A stretch of 6,238 nucleotides of DNA. It comes from an uncultured Chthoniobacterales bacterium (GTDB lineage: Bacteria > Verrucomicrobiota > Verrucomicrobiae > Chthoniobacterales > UBA10450). The notes below the pieces were generated by a model. That model saw only the letters and a list, made by a program, of their open reading frames with translations. It was not told the origin of the DNA and did no database searches. The translations under genes and the position numbers were made by a program. Positions 1 through 5,270 of this stretch are shown here, piece by piece; within the stretch, counting starts at the first letter, position 1, and each line of letters opens with the position of its first letter. The stretch lies in contig CATPCN010000097.1 in the NCBI GenBank assembly GCA_955652855.1, positions 1 to 6,238 of the forward strand, in the 5' to 3' direction.

Positions 1-5
1 AGAGC

Positions 6-40
6 GGCGGGAAACGGGCGCGCTAACACCCGCCCCCGCC
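6..40 (+). promoter_or_regulatory. GC-rich bulged hairpin upstream of first gene
   Basis: GGCGG (6-10) can pair with CCGCC (36-40), and GGGCG (16-20) with CGCCC (31-35). This leaves a five-base bulge (gaaac) on the left arm and a ten-base loop. No T-run follows, so it is not a classic intrinsic terminator in this direction. It lies about 25 bases before the ribosome binding site of the 79-660 gene. It could be the end of an upstream transcript or a leader structure for that gene. Pairing is seen in the sequence; the role is inferred. Confidence 0.4.
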
Positions 41-63
41 TAACCAAGCGCAGTACCTAGCAA

Positions 64-69
64 AAGGAG
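64..69 (+). promoter_or_regulatory. Ribosome binding site AAGGAG
   Basis: AAGGAG ends nine bases before the ATG at 79. This strong match fixes the start of the first gene and argues that it is a real gene and not a shadow of the antisense reading frame covering the same stretch. Confidence 0.75.
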
Positions 70-78
70 AACTGCACC

Positions 79-660
79 ATGGCTAAGAACCATTCTAGCA
101 ACAGGAACACCGGGCAGACCGGCGACGCCATTCCGACCGTTGCCGTATTTACATTCCGCGGGAAGCGGCAGCCGCCGGCATTCTCGCGCGGCGTGGAGGA
201 GGCTATCAAGATGCTTCGCGCCTTCGAAACAATGTCATCCGACTGTCCCAGTCGCGTAGGCGTCGAAGAGTTGCACCGACGTTTGCGCGACTTTGCCTCG
301 CGTGGGGATGCCTTCGGCGACGGCGCACTGGTTACGGTTTCGGAGTTCCTTTGGGATATGTTCCAGGTAGGGCTCCCAAATCTCGACGTATGGCGCCCCC
401 TCGACCTCGAATACGGCGGCGAGGATGGCGAAATCCCCCCTGAGGAGTGTCGGTTCTTTGACGTGGAAGGCATCCCATATTCGGTTGAGCCGAACCTGAA
501 TACGCTGGAATGGCGGGACACAAATTCATTATCGTCCCAGCCTGTCGATTCGATCCGAGGCAAGGCTCGATCGATATCGCGCGCGCAATTCGAGATGTTG
601 CGCTGGAAGGTCGGAGCTGCGACGCGTGAAGCGGAACACACCAAGCAGGAGGCGGCTTAA
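79..660 (+). CDS. Hypothetical protein, 193 aa, unrecognised
   Basis: I do not recognise this family. The protein is soluble, with no signal peptide or membrane segment. Residues 1-16 are polar and probably disordered. About 36-75 reads as helical (VEEAIKMLRAF, VEELHRRLRDF). 80-100 is a mixed hydrophobic patch (VSEFLWDMFQVGLPNLDVW). 105-135 is acidic and proline-rich (EYGGEDGEIPPEE), and the tail (about 165-193) is charged and helical. The start is the ATG behind AAGGAG. The gene sits alone between two GC-rich hairpins, so it may be its own transcription unit. Its codon use is less GC3-biased than that of the replication genes downstream, fitting accessory or phage-carried DNA. No catalytic motif is visible, so no function is proposed. 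That it is a gene is fairly sure; its role is unknown. Confidence 0.72.
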   Translation: MAKNHSSNRNTGQTGDAIPTVAVFTFRGKRQPPAFSRGVEEAIKMLRAFETMSSDCPSRVGVEELHRRLRDFASRGDAFGDGALVTVSEFLWDMFQVGLPNLDVWRPLDLEYGGEDGEIPPEECRFFDVEGIPYSVEPNLNTLEWRDTNSLSSQPVDSIRGKARSISRAQFEMLRWKVGAATREAEHTKQEAA

Positions 661-667
661 CAATATT

Positions 668-721
668 GCCGCGCCTAGCCCGACGGGGCGAACACCGGGC
701 ACCCTACCCGGCCGGCGCGGC
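668..721 (+). other. Strong GC-rich stem-loop between genes
   Basis: GCCGCGCC (668-675) and GGCGCGGC (714-721) form a perfect eight-base-pair stem. Inside it a second hairpin, CCGGG (695-699) with CCCGG (707-711), has a seven-base loop. The structure starts eight bases after the stop of the 79-660 gene and ends 35 bases before the next start. Only a weak pyrimidine stretch (cctttcctc) follows, so it is a poor intrinsic terminator. Transcript end protection, attenuation or a protein-binding site are alternatives. Pairing is certain on paper; function is inferred. Confidence 0.5.
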
Positions 722-756
722 CCTTTCCTCAATAGGGTTGCGTTGAGGGAACGCGA

Positions 757-1629
757 TTGACGACACGGCGGCAATTCCCAGCGACGGCGATAGCGTCGGA
801 AGGGCCAGCGCCGGGAGCGCTTGATTGGCAGCCAAGCGAAGGCCCTGCATGCGACATCCGTTGGCTAGTCCATGTATGCGAGCGTGGGGGCAAAACTTTC
901 CGGGGGCGAACTGTTCCGCGCCATCTGTACCCGCTCTCGGTGAAGCTTGCGCACGCGGTTAGCGAGATCGGGCTACGTCGCCAGGAGATTCTACAGGCCG
1001 TATCCACGCTCTGCCGTTACCGGTGGCGGACACTTTGCCTCCGGCCCGCACATCGCAGCGTCTCACAGTACCCACATCTGCTCACGACTGGCGAGTCTGG
1101 CTCGCTCTCTCGCGACTACACCAAGCTTCTTGGCGAGCCCTACGTTAGTCAGGCAAAGGTGGCGGCATTTGGCTTGATGTGCCTGGATCGTGCCGCTGCG
1201 CACGCGGATCGCGGGAATATTGCCCGAGCCGGTTGCTACACCAACAACGCCACTACCGTAGTTGACATCCTTACCAAGCCCAGCCCGCGGACGATGGAAA
1301 ACGCCGATTTAGGGACGAGGCATCGCAGAGTGCAGCAAGAGAAGGCCAGAAGGCCGCGCTCGCCAGAGTTTGATGCGGTATTCGTGAAGCTACTCTCTTC
1401 CAAGTACGCCGATTGGCGCAATAAGGAATTGTGGGACGAACTTATCGGGCTCAACGACGAGACTGGCATCGCCATCGCTGAAGAAGAAAACGGACTACGG
1501 CTACGCTGGGTCGATCAAAATTCTAGCCGGTCTGGGAACCTAACGTACAAATCCTTTGAGGCAAAGTTAGCCGCCATGCGTTCGGCTCAAGGAAAGCTGA
1601 AGCGCCGACGAAAGAAAAAGTTAGTTTAG
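757..1629 (+). CDS. Hypothetical protein, 290 aa, TTG start
   Basis: The frame opens with TTG at 757, six bases after GAGGGA (745-750), the best-supported start. I do not recognise a named family. Residues 1-35 are proline- and alanine-rich. 36-90 is basic with scattered cysteines (C32, C41) that do not form a clear zinc site. About 125-180 is predicted mostly helical. 205-275 looks like a compact C-terminal module (FVKLLSSKYADWRNKELWDE, then a strand-rich LRLRW, then LTYKSFEAKLAAM). I have the impression that similar ELW-type tails occur in uncharacterised phage-borne proteins, but could not check. The last 14 residues are strongly basic (KLKRRRKKKLV), as often seen in nucleic-acid-binding proteins. 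There is no signal peptide or membrane segment. Being next to an excision/replication module suggests an accessory role in the element; no enzyme motif is visible. Confidence 0.68.
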   Translation: MTTRRQFPATAIASEGPAPGALDWQPSEGPACDIRWLVHVCERGGKTFRGRTVPRHLYPLSVKLAHAVSEIGLRRQEILQAVSTLCRYRWRTLCLRPAHRSVSQYPHLLTTGESGSLSRDYTKLLGEPYVSQAKVAAFGLMCLDRAAAHADRGNIARAGCYTNNATTVVDILTKPSPRTMENADLGTRHRRVQQEKARRPRSPEFDAVFVKLLSSKYADWRNKELWDELIGLNDETGIAIAEEENGLRLRWVDQNSSRSGNLTYKSFEAKLAAMRSAQGKLKRRRKKKLV

Positions 1630-1695
1630 CCGGGCTAGCCTAAGTTGCTGCATACAGTTCTATCTAAGATCACGAATGGTCGTGGTCCTTCCGAT

Positions 1696-1699
1696 AGGA
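1696..1699 (+). promoter_or_regulatory. Ribosome binding site deciding the HTH gene start
   Basis: AGGA lies six bases before ATG 1706. The longer in-frame start at ATG 1676 has no comparable site and would add ten residues (MVVVLPIGLD) outside the conserved HTH fold, so 1706 is preferred. Confidence 0.6.
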
Positions 1700-1705
1700 C
1701 TGGAT

Positions 1706-1933
1706 ATGAGAGAGCAACACCAATCACTCATCGCGCCTGAGCTGTTAGACACGGACCCGGCCGCAAACTACCTCGGCATCAAGCCGCACACCCTAGAGGT
1801 TTGGCGCACCTCAGGCCGTTACGGCCTTCCCTTCGTTAAAGTCGGGCGCCGCGTGAAGTATCGGCGCACCGACCTTGATCACTTTTTGGATGCCAGAACC
1901 GTCGGCACACTCGATGCAGCGGGGGCGGACTGA
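1706..1933 (+). CDS. Winged HTH, excisionase/MerR-like DNA-binding protein
   Basis: A 75-residue DNA-binding protein of the small MerR-like/excisionase (HTH_17) type. Residues 13-38 form the helix-turn-helix (LLDTDPAANYLGIKPHTLEV, then WRTSGR). 41-53 give the wing with the family signature LPFVKVGRRVKYR. 54-64 form the closing helix (RTDLDHFLDAR). In mobile elements such proteins either direct excision with the integrase (Xis) or act as a small early regulator (AlpA-like); the sequence cannot separate these. Its TGA overlaps the ATG of the next gene (TGATG at 1931-1935), so it is the first gene of a translationally coupled operon ending in the replication proteins. A six-base inverted repeat, AGGCCG-TTA-CGGCCT, lies within it at 1813-1827. 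Family assignment is confident, exact role inferred. Confidence 0.88.
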   Translation: MREQHQSLIAPELLDTDPAANYLGIKPHTLEVWRTSGRYGLPFVKVGRRVKYRRTDLDHFLDARTVGTLDAAGAD

Positions 1934-1982
1934 TGGAGGCCACAAGATGCAAAGCCCCCGGCCATGGAGGTGGCGCGGGGGC
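1919..1982 (+). promoter_or_regulatory. Possible competing hairpins over a start codon
   Basis: GCGGGGGC occurs at 1919-1926 and again at 1975-1982. Between them is GCCCCCG (1954-1960), complementary to seven bases of either copy. Pairing with the first copy hides the G-rich stretch (1921-1925) that is the only ribosome-binding-site candidate for ATG 1933. Pairing with the second copy leaves it open. The complementarity is visible; a regulatory switch is inference, and in GC-rich coding DNA such matches can be accidental. Confidence 0.25.
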
Positions 1983-2232
1983 AGGTACTGCGGATAGAAC
2001 AAACGGCACACGAAGCGTAACGCGAACTCGTGCGGGCACGCAAGTGGGCGACAGTCGCAAGACTGCGGCGCGCTACATCGGCACTGTCCTGCGCGAATCC
2101 CGCGCGATGGCGGACGAAAATCTGCGGCGCGGTCCAGGTCCCGAAATTGCGCAGACAGCGCAACGGGCACGTAAAGCGTTGGATAGCGTCGTTTGGCTTT
2201 GCGAGTACTCGGCGACCGAGGCGAAGCGATGA
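1933..2232 (+). CDS. Small hypothetical protein, 99 aa, in replication operon
   Basis: Not recognised. The ATG overlaps the stop of the HTH gene (TGATG), and its own TGA overlaps the ATG of the primase gene (ATGA at 2229-2232). This double coupling is the main argument that it is translated. Residues 1-40 are glycine-, threonine- and arginine-rich and probably unstructured. About 42-95 is predicted helical (KTAARYIGTVLRESRAMADE, later EIAQTAQRARKALDSVVWLC), and its codons there show the GC-rich third positions typical of the neighbours. There is no zinc site, signal or membrane segment. Several arginine-rich frames overlap it on both strands but lack starts coupled to neighbours. A small accessory to replication or regulation is plausible from position only. 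Confidence 0.6.
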   Translation: MEATRCKAPGHGGGAGAGTADRTNGTRSVTRTRAGTQVGDSRKTAARYIGTVLRESRAMADENLRRGPGPEIAQTAQRARKALDSVVWLCEYSATEAKR

Positions 2233-2576
2233 ACGCGGGCGCTTCGGGACTCGCGCACTACACGCGTTTGTTTGGCGCCTGCAGGCAACAGCGCGGCTCC
2301 CTCGATCGCGATTCGCTGCCTGCCGTGCTTCGCTACCTCACCGAGCGCGGACTGCTTAGCGGCAAACCGCGTGGCGAATGGGCGGAGATATGCTGCCCCG
2401 TTCACAAGGGCGGCGACGAAGCACATGCATCTATGCGCGTATCGCTCGCGGATGGGCACTTCCGCTGCATGGCGTGCGGCGCCAAGGGCGGCGACATCGT
2501 CGCGCTGCATCGATTGGCGACTGGCTTGAACTTCACTTCGGCCGTGCGTGATCTTGGGGGGCGCTTTCATGATTGA
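2229..2576 (+). CDS. CHC2 zinc-finger primase domain protein, 115 aa
   Basis: A stand-alone primase zinc-binding domain. The N-terminal half (9-45) is helical and ends in a short lead-in (LPAVLRYLTERGLL). The zinc knuckle follows: C56-P-V-H59 and C80-M-A-C83-G, then KGGDIVAL, matching the CPxH...FxCxxCGxxGD pattern of DnaG and phage primases. That domain reads single-stranded template to place the primer. The protein ends soon after (AVRDLGGRF) with no Toprim or polymerase core; the Toprim is in the next gene. ATG 2229 is chosen over TTG 2193 because GAGG (2218-2221) lies seven bases upstream and the ATGA overlap couples it to the preceding gene. The final eight bases overlap the helicase gene. 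The two products probably act together as a split T7 gp4-like primase-helicase. Confidence 0.9.
   Translation: MNAGASGLAHYTRLFGACRQQRGSLDRDSLPAVLRYLTERGLLSGKPRGEWAEICCPVHKGGDEAHASMRVSLADGHFRCMACGAKGGDIVALHRLATGLNFTSAVRDLGGRFHD
2556..2561 (+). promoter_or_regulatory. G6 run: helicase RBS and possible slip site
   Basis: Six consecutive G lie seven bases before ATG 2569 and are its only ribosome-binding-site candidate. This favours 2569 over GTG 2548. The run is also inside the last codons of the primase gene. Losing one G would join the two frames into one zinc finger-Toprim-helicase protein. Confidence 0.45.
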
Positions 2577-4575
2577 AACGCCCAAGGACGCGGCCAAGCG
2601 GTTGATGGCGCCGTGGATCGCCAAAGGGTACCGGCCGCGAATGCTGCACACGTACCGCGCGGCCGATGGCTCACCGCTCTACTACAAGGCGCGGCTTGAG
2701 CACCCGGACGGTGACACGGCGCCGGATGGCCGGAAGATCATTCGTCCGTTTAAGCTGAATGGAAACGGGTATGCGTTTGGCGAACCGAAGTTCGCGAATG
2801 GCAAGCCGCTGTATGGTCTGCATCGCGTCGTCAAATTCCCTGACGCCGTTCTGTTCGTTGTCGAAGGTGAGAAAGCGGCCGACAGCCTGACCGAGCGCGG
2901 CGCCGTGGCAGTGACAAGCGGGAGCGCTGATAGCGCGGCTACTGCTGATTGGTCATCGCTTCGCGGTCGCGAGGTAATCCTCTGGCCAGACAATGACGAC
3001 GCTGGCAAGGATTACGCCGGCAATGTTGCGGCGATCCTGGCAACACTCGATTGCAAGCTGTCCGCGATCGATGTTGACGCATTGGGGCTGCCGATCAAGG
3101 GCGATGCCGCGGATTGGGCGGAAACGCATCAGAACGCGACGCTAAGCGATTTGGAAGCTTTGCCAAGGTGTCGCCCTACCCCTGCCGCCCTGCGTTCGCT
3201 ACGCGCCGATCTATCGAGCGTCGAGCTGCTGCGCGCCGATGCAATCGCACCGGAACCGGTCACTTGGCTTTGGCGTGATTGGATCGCCGCCGGCAAGCTG
3301 CACATTCTCGCTGGGCCGCCAGGGACAGGGAAGACAACGCTGGCGGTCGCCATCGCCGCGACGCTTTCGAATGCCGGGCGCTGGCCGGACGGGACGCGAT
3401 TCAGCGACCGAAAGTCGATCGTAATTTGGTCCGGTGAAGACGCCCCCGCCGATACGCTCGTCCCGCGGCTGTTGGCAAACGGGGCGGATCTGACACGCGT
3501 GCGATTCGTCGGTCCGGTCACGGTTGGCGGAGAGCGTCGCGCATTCGATCCAGCTATCGATGTTCCGTTGCTCGCAGCACAACTGGTACAAATTTCCGAC
3601 CTCGGACTGCTGATCGTTGATCCGGTAGTGTCCGCAGTTGCGGGAGACGCCCACAAGTCCAACGATGTGCGGCGAGCGCTGCAACCGCTGGCAGATCTCG
3701 CCGCCGCGACCGGCGCCGCGATCATCGGCATATCCCATTTCTCGAAAGGCACCGCGGGCCGCGATCCCGTCGAGCGTGTTACGGGCAGCATCGCGTTTGG
3801 CGCGGCTGCCCGGATCGTGCTGGGAGCGGCGAAGCGCCGCGACGATCAAGGCGGCGGCCGCATTCTCGTCCGGGCCAAGAGCAACCTCGGGCCGGACAAC
3901 GGCGGCTATGTGTACGACCTGGAACAAGTGGCCGTCCCCGACTACCCGAACATTTACGCGTCGCGGTTGTTATGGCGCGAGGCGTTGGAAGGCACCGCAA
4001 GGGCGTTGCTTGCCGATGTTGAGACCGACGAAGGCGACGAGGCCCGCACGGCGCTCGCGGACGCCAAGGGCTTTCTGGAGGGACTGCTAGCGGATGGGCC
4101 GGTTCCCTCAAAGATGGCGCTCGCAGACGCCGACCAGGCGGGACATGCTCGCGCCACGATCCGGCGAGCGATGACAGCCCTCGGGGTCGACGCGCGCAAG
4201 CTTGGAATGCAAGGCGGATGGGTTTGGGAGCTGCCGCCGAAGATGCTCAAGAATCCCGAAGATGCTCATTCCAGAAAGGTGAGTACCTTCGAAGATGTCG
4301 AGCATGTTCGCGAAGATGCTCAACCCCAAAACATGAGCACCTTCGGCAACGATGAGCATCTTCGGGGGACAGACGTGCGCATGGACGTGGCGCAGACTGC
4401 GGAGCTTCGCGCGCTGATCGAGCGCGTGCTGGCCGACGATACGGAAGACGAACGCTCCGATGCTCTCGCCAAGGCGCAGACCGACCCAGCGGCGGCCCTG
4501 GAATGCTTTCGCTCGCTTGCGGCCGATTTGGATAACCCGAACAAACACACGGGATCGTTCAGGAGACACGCATGA
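2569..4575 (+). CDS. Toprim and RepA-like helicase replication protein, 668 aa
   Basis: A replication protein joining a Toprim domain to a RecA-fold hexameric helicase (AAA_25/RepA type). Residues 20-85 are the lead-in of the Toprim region. The Toprim motifs are E99 in VVEGEKAA, D141-N-D143 in WPDNDDAG, and KGDAADW at 177-183. The helicase has Walker A GPPGTGKTT (249-257), Walker B LLIVDP with D351, and the H390 motif GISHFSKG. A winged-helix-like stretch follows at 496-556 (ADAKGFLEGLLADG to WVWELP). Residues 557-600 are a low-complexity linker made by the DNA repeat array at 4238-4364. 605-650 is helical. It should unwind DNA at the element origin and, with the separate CHC2 protein, make primers. 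It overlaps the primase gene by eight bases and the next gene by ATGA. Motifs are clear; primase activity of the pair is inferred. Confidence 0.93.
   Translation: MIETPKDAAKRLMAPWIAKGYRPRMLHTYRAADGSPLYYKARLEHPDGDTAPDGRKIIRPFKLNGNGYAFGEPKFANGKPLYGLHRVVKFPDAVLFVVEGEKAADSLTERGAVAVTSGSADSAATADWSSLRGREVILWPDNDDAGKDYAGNVAAILATLDCKLSAIDVDALGLPIKGDAADWAETHQNATLSDLEALPRCRPTPAALRSLRADLSSVELLRADAIAPEPVTWLWRDWIAAGKLHILAGPPGTGKTTLAVAIAATLSNAGRWPDGTRFSDRKSIVIWSGEDAPADTLVPRLLANGADLTRVRFVGPVTVGGERRAFDPAIDVPLLAAQLVQISDLGLLIVDPVVSAVAGDAHKSNDVRRALQPLADLAAATGAAIIGISHFSKGTAGRDPVERVTGSIAFGAAARIVLGAAKRRDDQGGGRILVRAKSNLGPDNGGYVYDLEQVAVPDYPNIYASRLLWREALEGTARALLADVETDEGDEARTALADAKGFLEGLLADGPVPSKMALADADQAGHARATIRRAMTALGVDARKLGMQGGWVWELPPKMLKNPEDAHSRKVSTFEDVEHVREDAQPQNMSTFGNDEHLRGTDVRMDVAQTAELRALIERVLADDTEDERSDALAKAQTDPAAALECFRSLAADLDNPNKHTGSFRRHA
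4238..4364 (+). repeat. Mirror-symmetric array of eight 12-bp motifs (possible origin)
   Basis: Consensus CGAAGATGCTCA. Forward copies: 4238-4249, 4257-4268 and 4311-4322 (exact), 4290-4301 (three mismatches). Reverse copies: 4353-4364 (exact), 4334-4345 (one mismatch), 4280-4291 and 4299-4310 (two each). Start-to-start spacing is 19, 23, 10, 9, 12, 23, 19, and three of the four inverted pairs share the centre 4301. The outer pair 4255-4269 with 4352-4366 gives a 15-base exact match to its complement. The array lies in the helicase gene; copies are read in different codon frames (PKML versus PEDAH for the same bases; STF versus EHLR for reverse copies). Local GC is 49% over 4241-4360, clearly below the flanks. 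Iteron-like origin or helicase/HTH binding array is the leading inference. Confidence 0.75.
4561..4565 (+). promoter_or_regulatory. Ribosome binding site AGGAG
   Basis: AGGAG inside the last codons of the helicase gene lies six bases before ATG 4572 and supports that start over the in-frame ATG at 4599. Confidence 0.7.
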
Positions 4576-5117
4576 GCGGCATTGGAAGTATTGGCAGCAT
4601 GAGCGAACAAGATCTTGCGGATCTGAACAATCGTCTGCGCGCCTATAACCGCGCTCAAGGCATACCCGGGCCGGCGCCCACGAGCGCACCGGCCCCGGTG
4701 TACGGCGGCGGGCAGAATATCGAGGCACCTTCGCCGCTCGTCTCTATCGGCCGCGGCATGACCGACGTTTACCAGCCCATTTATTCATACCTGCTCAACC
4801 CCGAGGCGCGCCAACACTACGACGTGCAACGCCAGGCCGACGAAGCGCTCTACACGCGCGGGCTTCTCGGAACGACGACTCCGGGCCAGTCGAGCGGCTC
4901 CGACATGTGGCGAAACGTAGGGCGCTATATTATGGCGGCGCCGCTACTGCCCACGTGGCCGGCCACTCTGCCCGAAGCTATCATGAGCGCGCAGCTAACA
5001 TCGGGCTTGTATAACGCGGTCAACACGCAACGCCAACGGTACGGCGGATTACCTGATTTGCCGCCCACGGACTGGGTGAACTACGCGCTCGGCTCCTCGC
5101 CGTCGCCGAACAGGTGA
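4572..5117 (+). CDS. Hypothetical protein, 181 aa, phage virion-protein-like
   Basis: No named family is certain. The start is set by AGGAG and the ATGA overlap with the helicase stop. Residues 1-15 are glycine/serine-rich, 16-30 helical (QDLADLNNRLRAYNRAQG), and 31-55 a proline/alanine linker. 57-98 reads IGRGMTDVYQPIYSYLLNPE, then a charged helix (YDVQRQADEALYTRGLLG). 109-150 has a hydrophobic patch with prolines (VGRYIMAAPLLP) and ends near ALGSSP. The pattern 'GRGM-DVYQ ... A-EALY-RG ... W-NVGRYI-AA' resembles a segment seen in large internal/ejection proteins of tailed phages, which are far longer than 181 residues. That resemblance is from memory and weak. If right, this is a short derivative retained in a replication operon. 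An alternative is a small regulator or membrane-active protein. There are no cysteines and no catalytic motif. Confidence 0.7.
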   Translation: MSGIGSIGSMSEQDLADLNNRLRAYNRAQGIPGPAPTSAPAPVYGGGQNIEAPSPLVSIGRGMTDVYQPIYSYLLNPEARQHYDVQRQADEALYTRGLLGTTTPGQSSGSDMWRNVGRYIMAAPLLPTWPATLPEAIMSAQLTSGLYNAVNTQRQRYGGLPDLPPTDWVNYALGSSPSPNR

Positions 5118-5138
5118 GAGCGGCGGTATCTTTAGGCG

Positions 5139-5159
5139 CTGAGAACAGCGTGGGAACAG
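5139..5159 (+). repeat. Left copy of direct repeat flanking the zinc-ribbon gene
   Basis: CTGAGAACAG, five bases, then GAACAG. The right copy at 5882-5902 has the same layout and matches at 18 of 21 positions, with all three mismatches near the centre (two of them in the five-base spacer or its edge). The two GAACAG cores are 11 bp apart in both copies, about one helical turn. Another GAACAG lies at 5108-5113, at the end of the previous gene. Confidence 0.7.
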
Positions 5160-5173
5160 TAGGACACCCGTTT

Positions 5174-5186
5174 CAACAGGCTGTTG
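5174..5186 (+). repeat. Palindrome CAACAG-G-CTGTTG
   Basis: A perfect six-base inverted repeat with a one-base centre, followed by another AACAG at 5196-5200. It shares the AACAG core with the neighbouring direct repeat, so it may be part of the same binding region, upstream of the gene starting at 5271. It might be an operator; no promoter could be placed with confidence. Confidence 0.4.
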
Positions 5187-5270
5187 TTTGCGAATAACAG
5201 TGACCACGAGCACTGGCGCGGCTTCCGGGCGGATTTAGACCGACGCACACCCAATGGATTTCGGATAAAT

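Noticed and set aside
57..644. Minus-strand ORF of 195 codons opposite the first gene
   Set aside because: It mirrors the plus-strand gene almost exactly, has serine/arginine-rich shadow composition, and the plus frame has a strong ribosome binding site.
1813..1827. Inverted repeat AGGCCG-TTA-CGGCCT in the HTH gene as an operator
   Set aside because: It encodes the conserved SGRYGLP part of the fold, so codon constraints can explain it; kept only as a note.
2193..2228. Upstream TTG start for the CHC2 protein
   Set aside because: ATG 2229 has GAGG at proper distance and the ATGA overlap; the extra 12 residues add no domain.
2073..2651. Minus-strand ORF of 192 codons across the primase gene
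   Set aside because: It lies opposite the CHC2 zinc finger and shows no recognisable domain.
3129..3927. Long minus-strand ORFs (220 and 238 codons) inside the helicase gene
   Set aside because: The plus strand there encodes clear Walker A, Walker B and histidine motifs; the antisense frames are typical of GC-rich coding DNA.
4238..4364. CRISPR array as explanation for the repeats
   Set aside because: Units are 12 bp, in both orientations, unevenly spaced by 9-23 bp and inside an open reading frame.
4108..4728. Minus-strand ORF of 206 codons across the helicase end and next gene
   Set aside because: It reads the repeat array backwards and spans two supported genes; low-complexity shadow.
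5184..5270. Upstream TTG start for the zinc-ribbon protein
   Set aside because: The family starts at MGG (5271), and the upstream codons fall in the AACAG/CTGTT repeat region.
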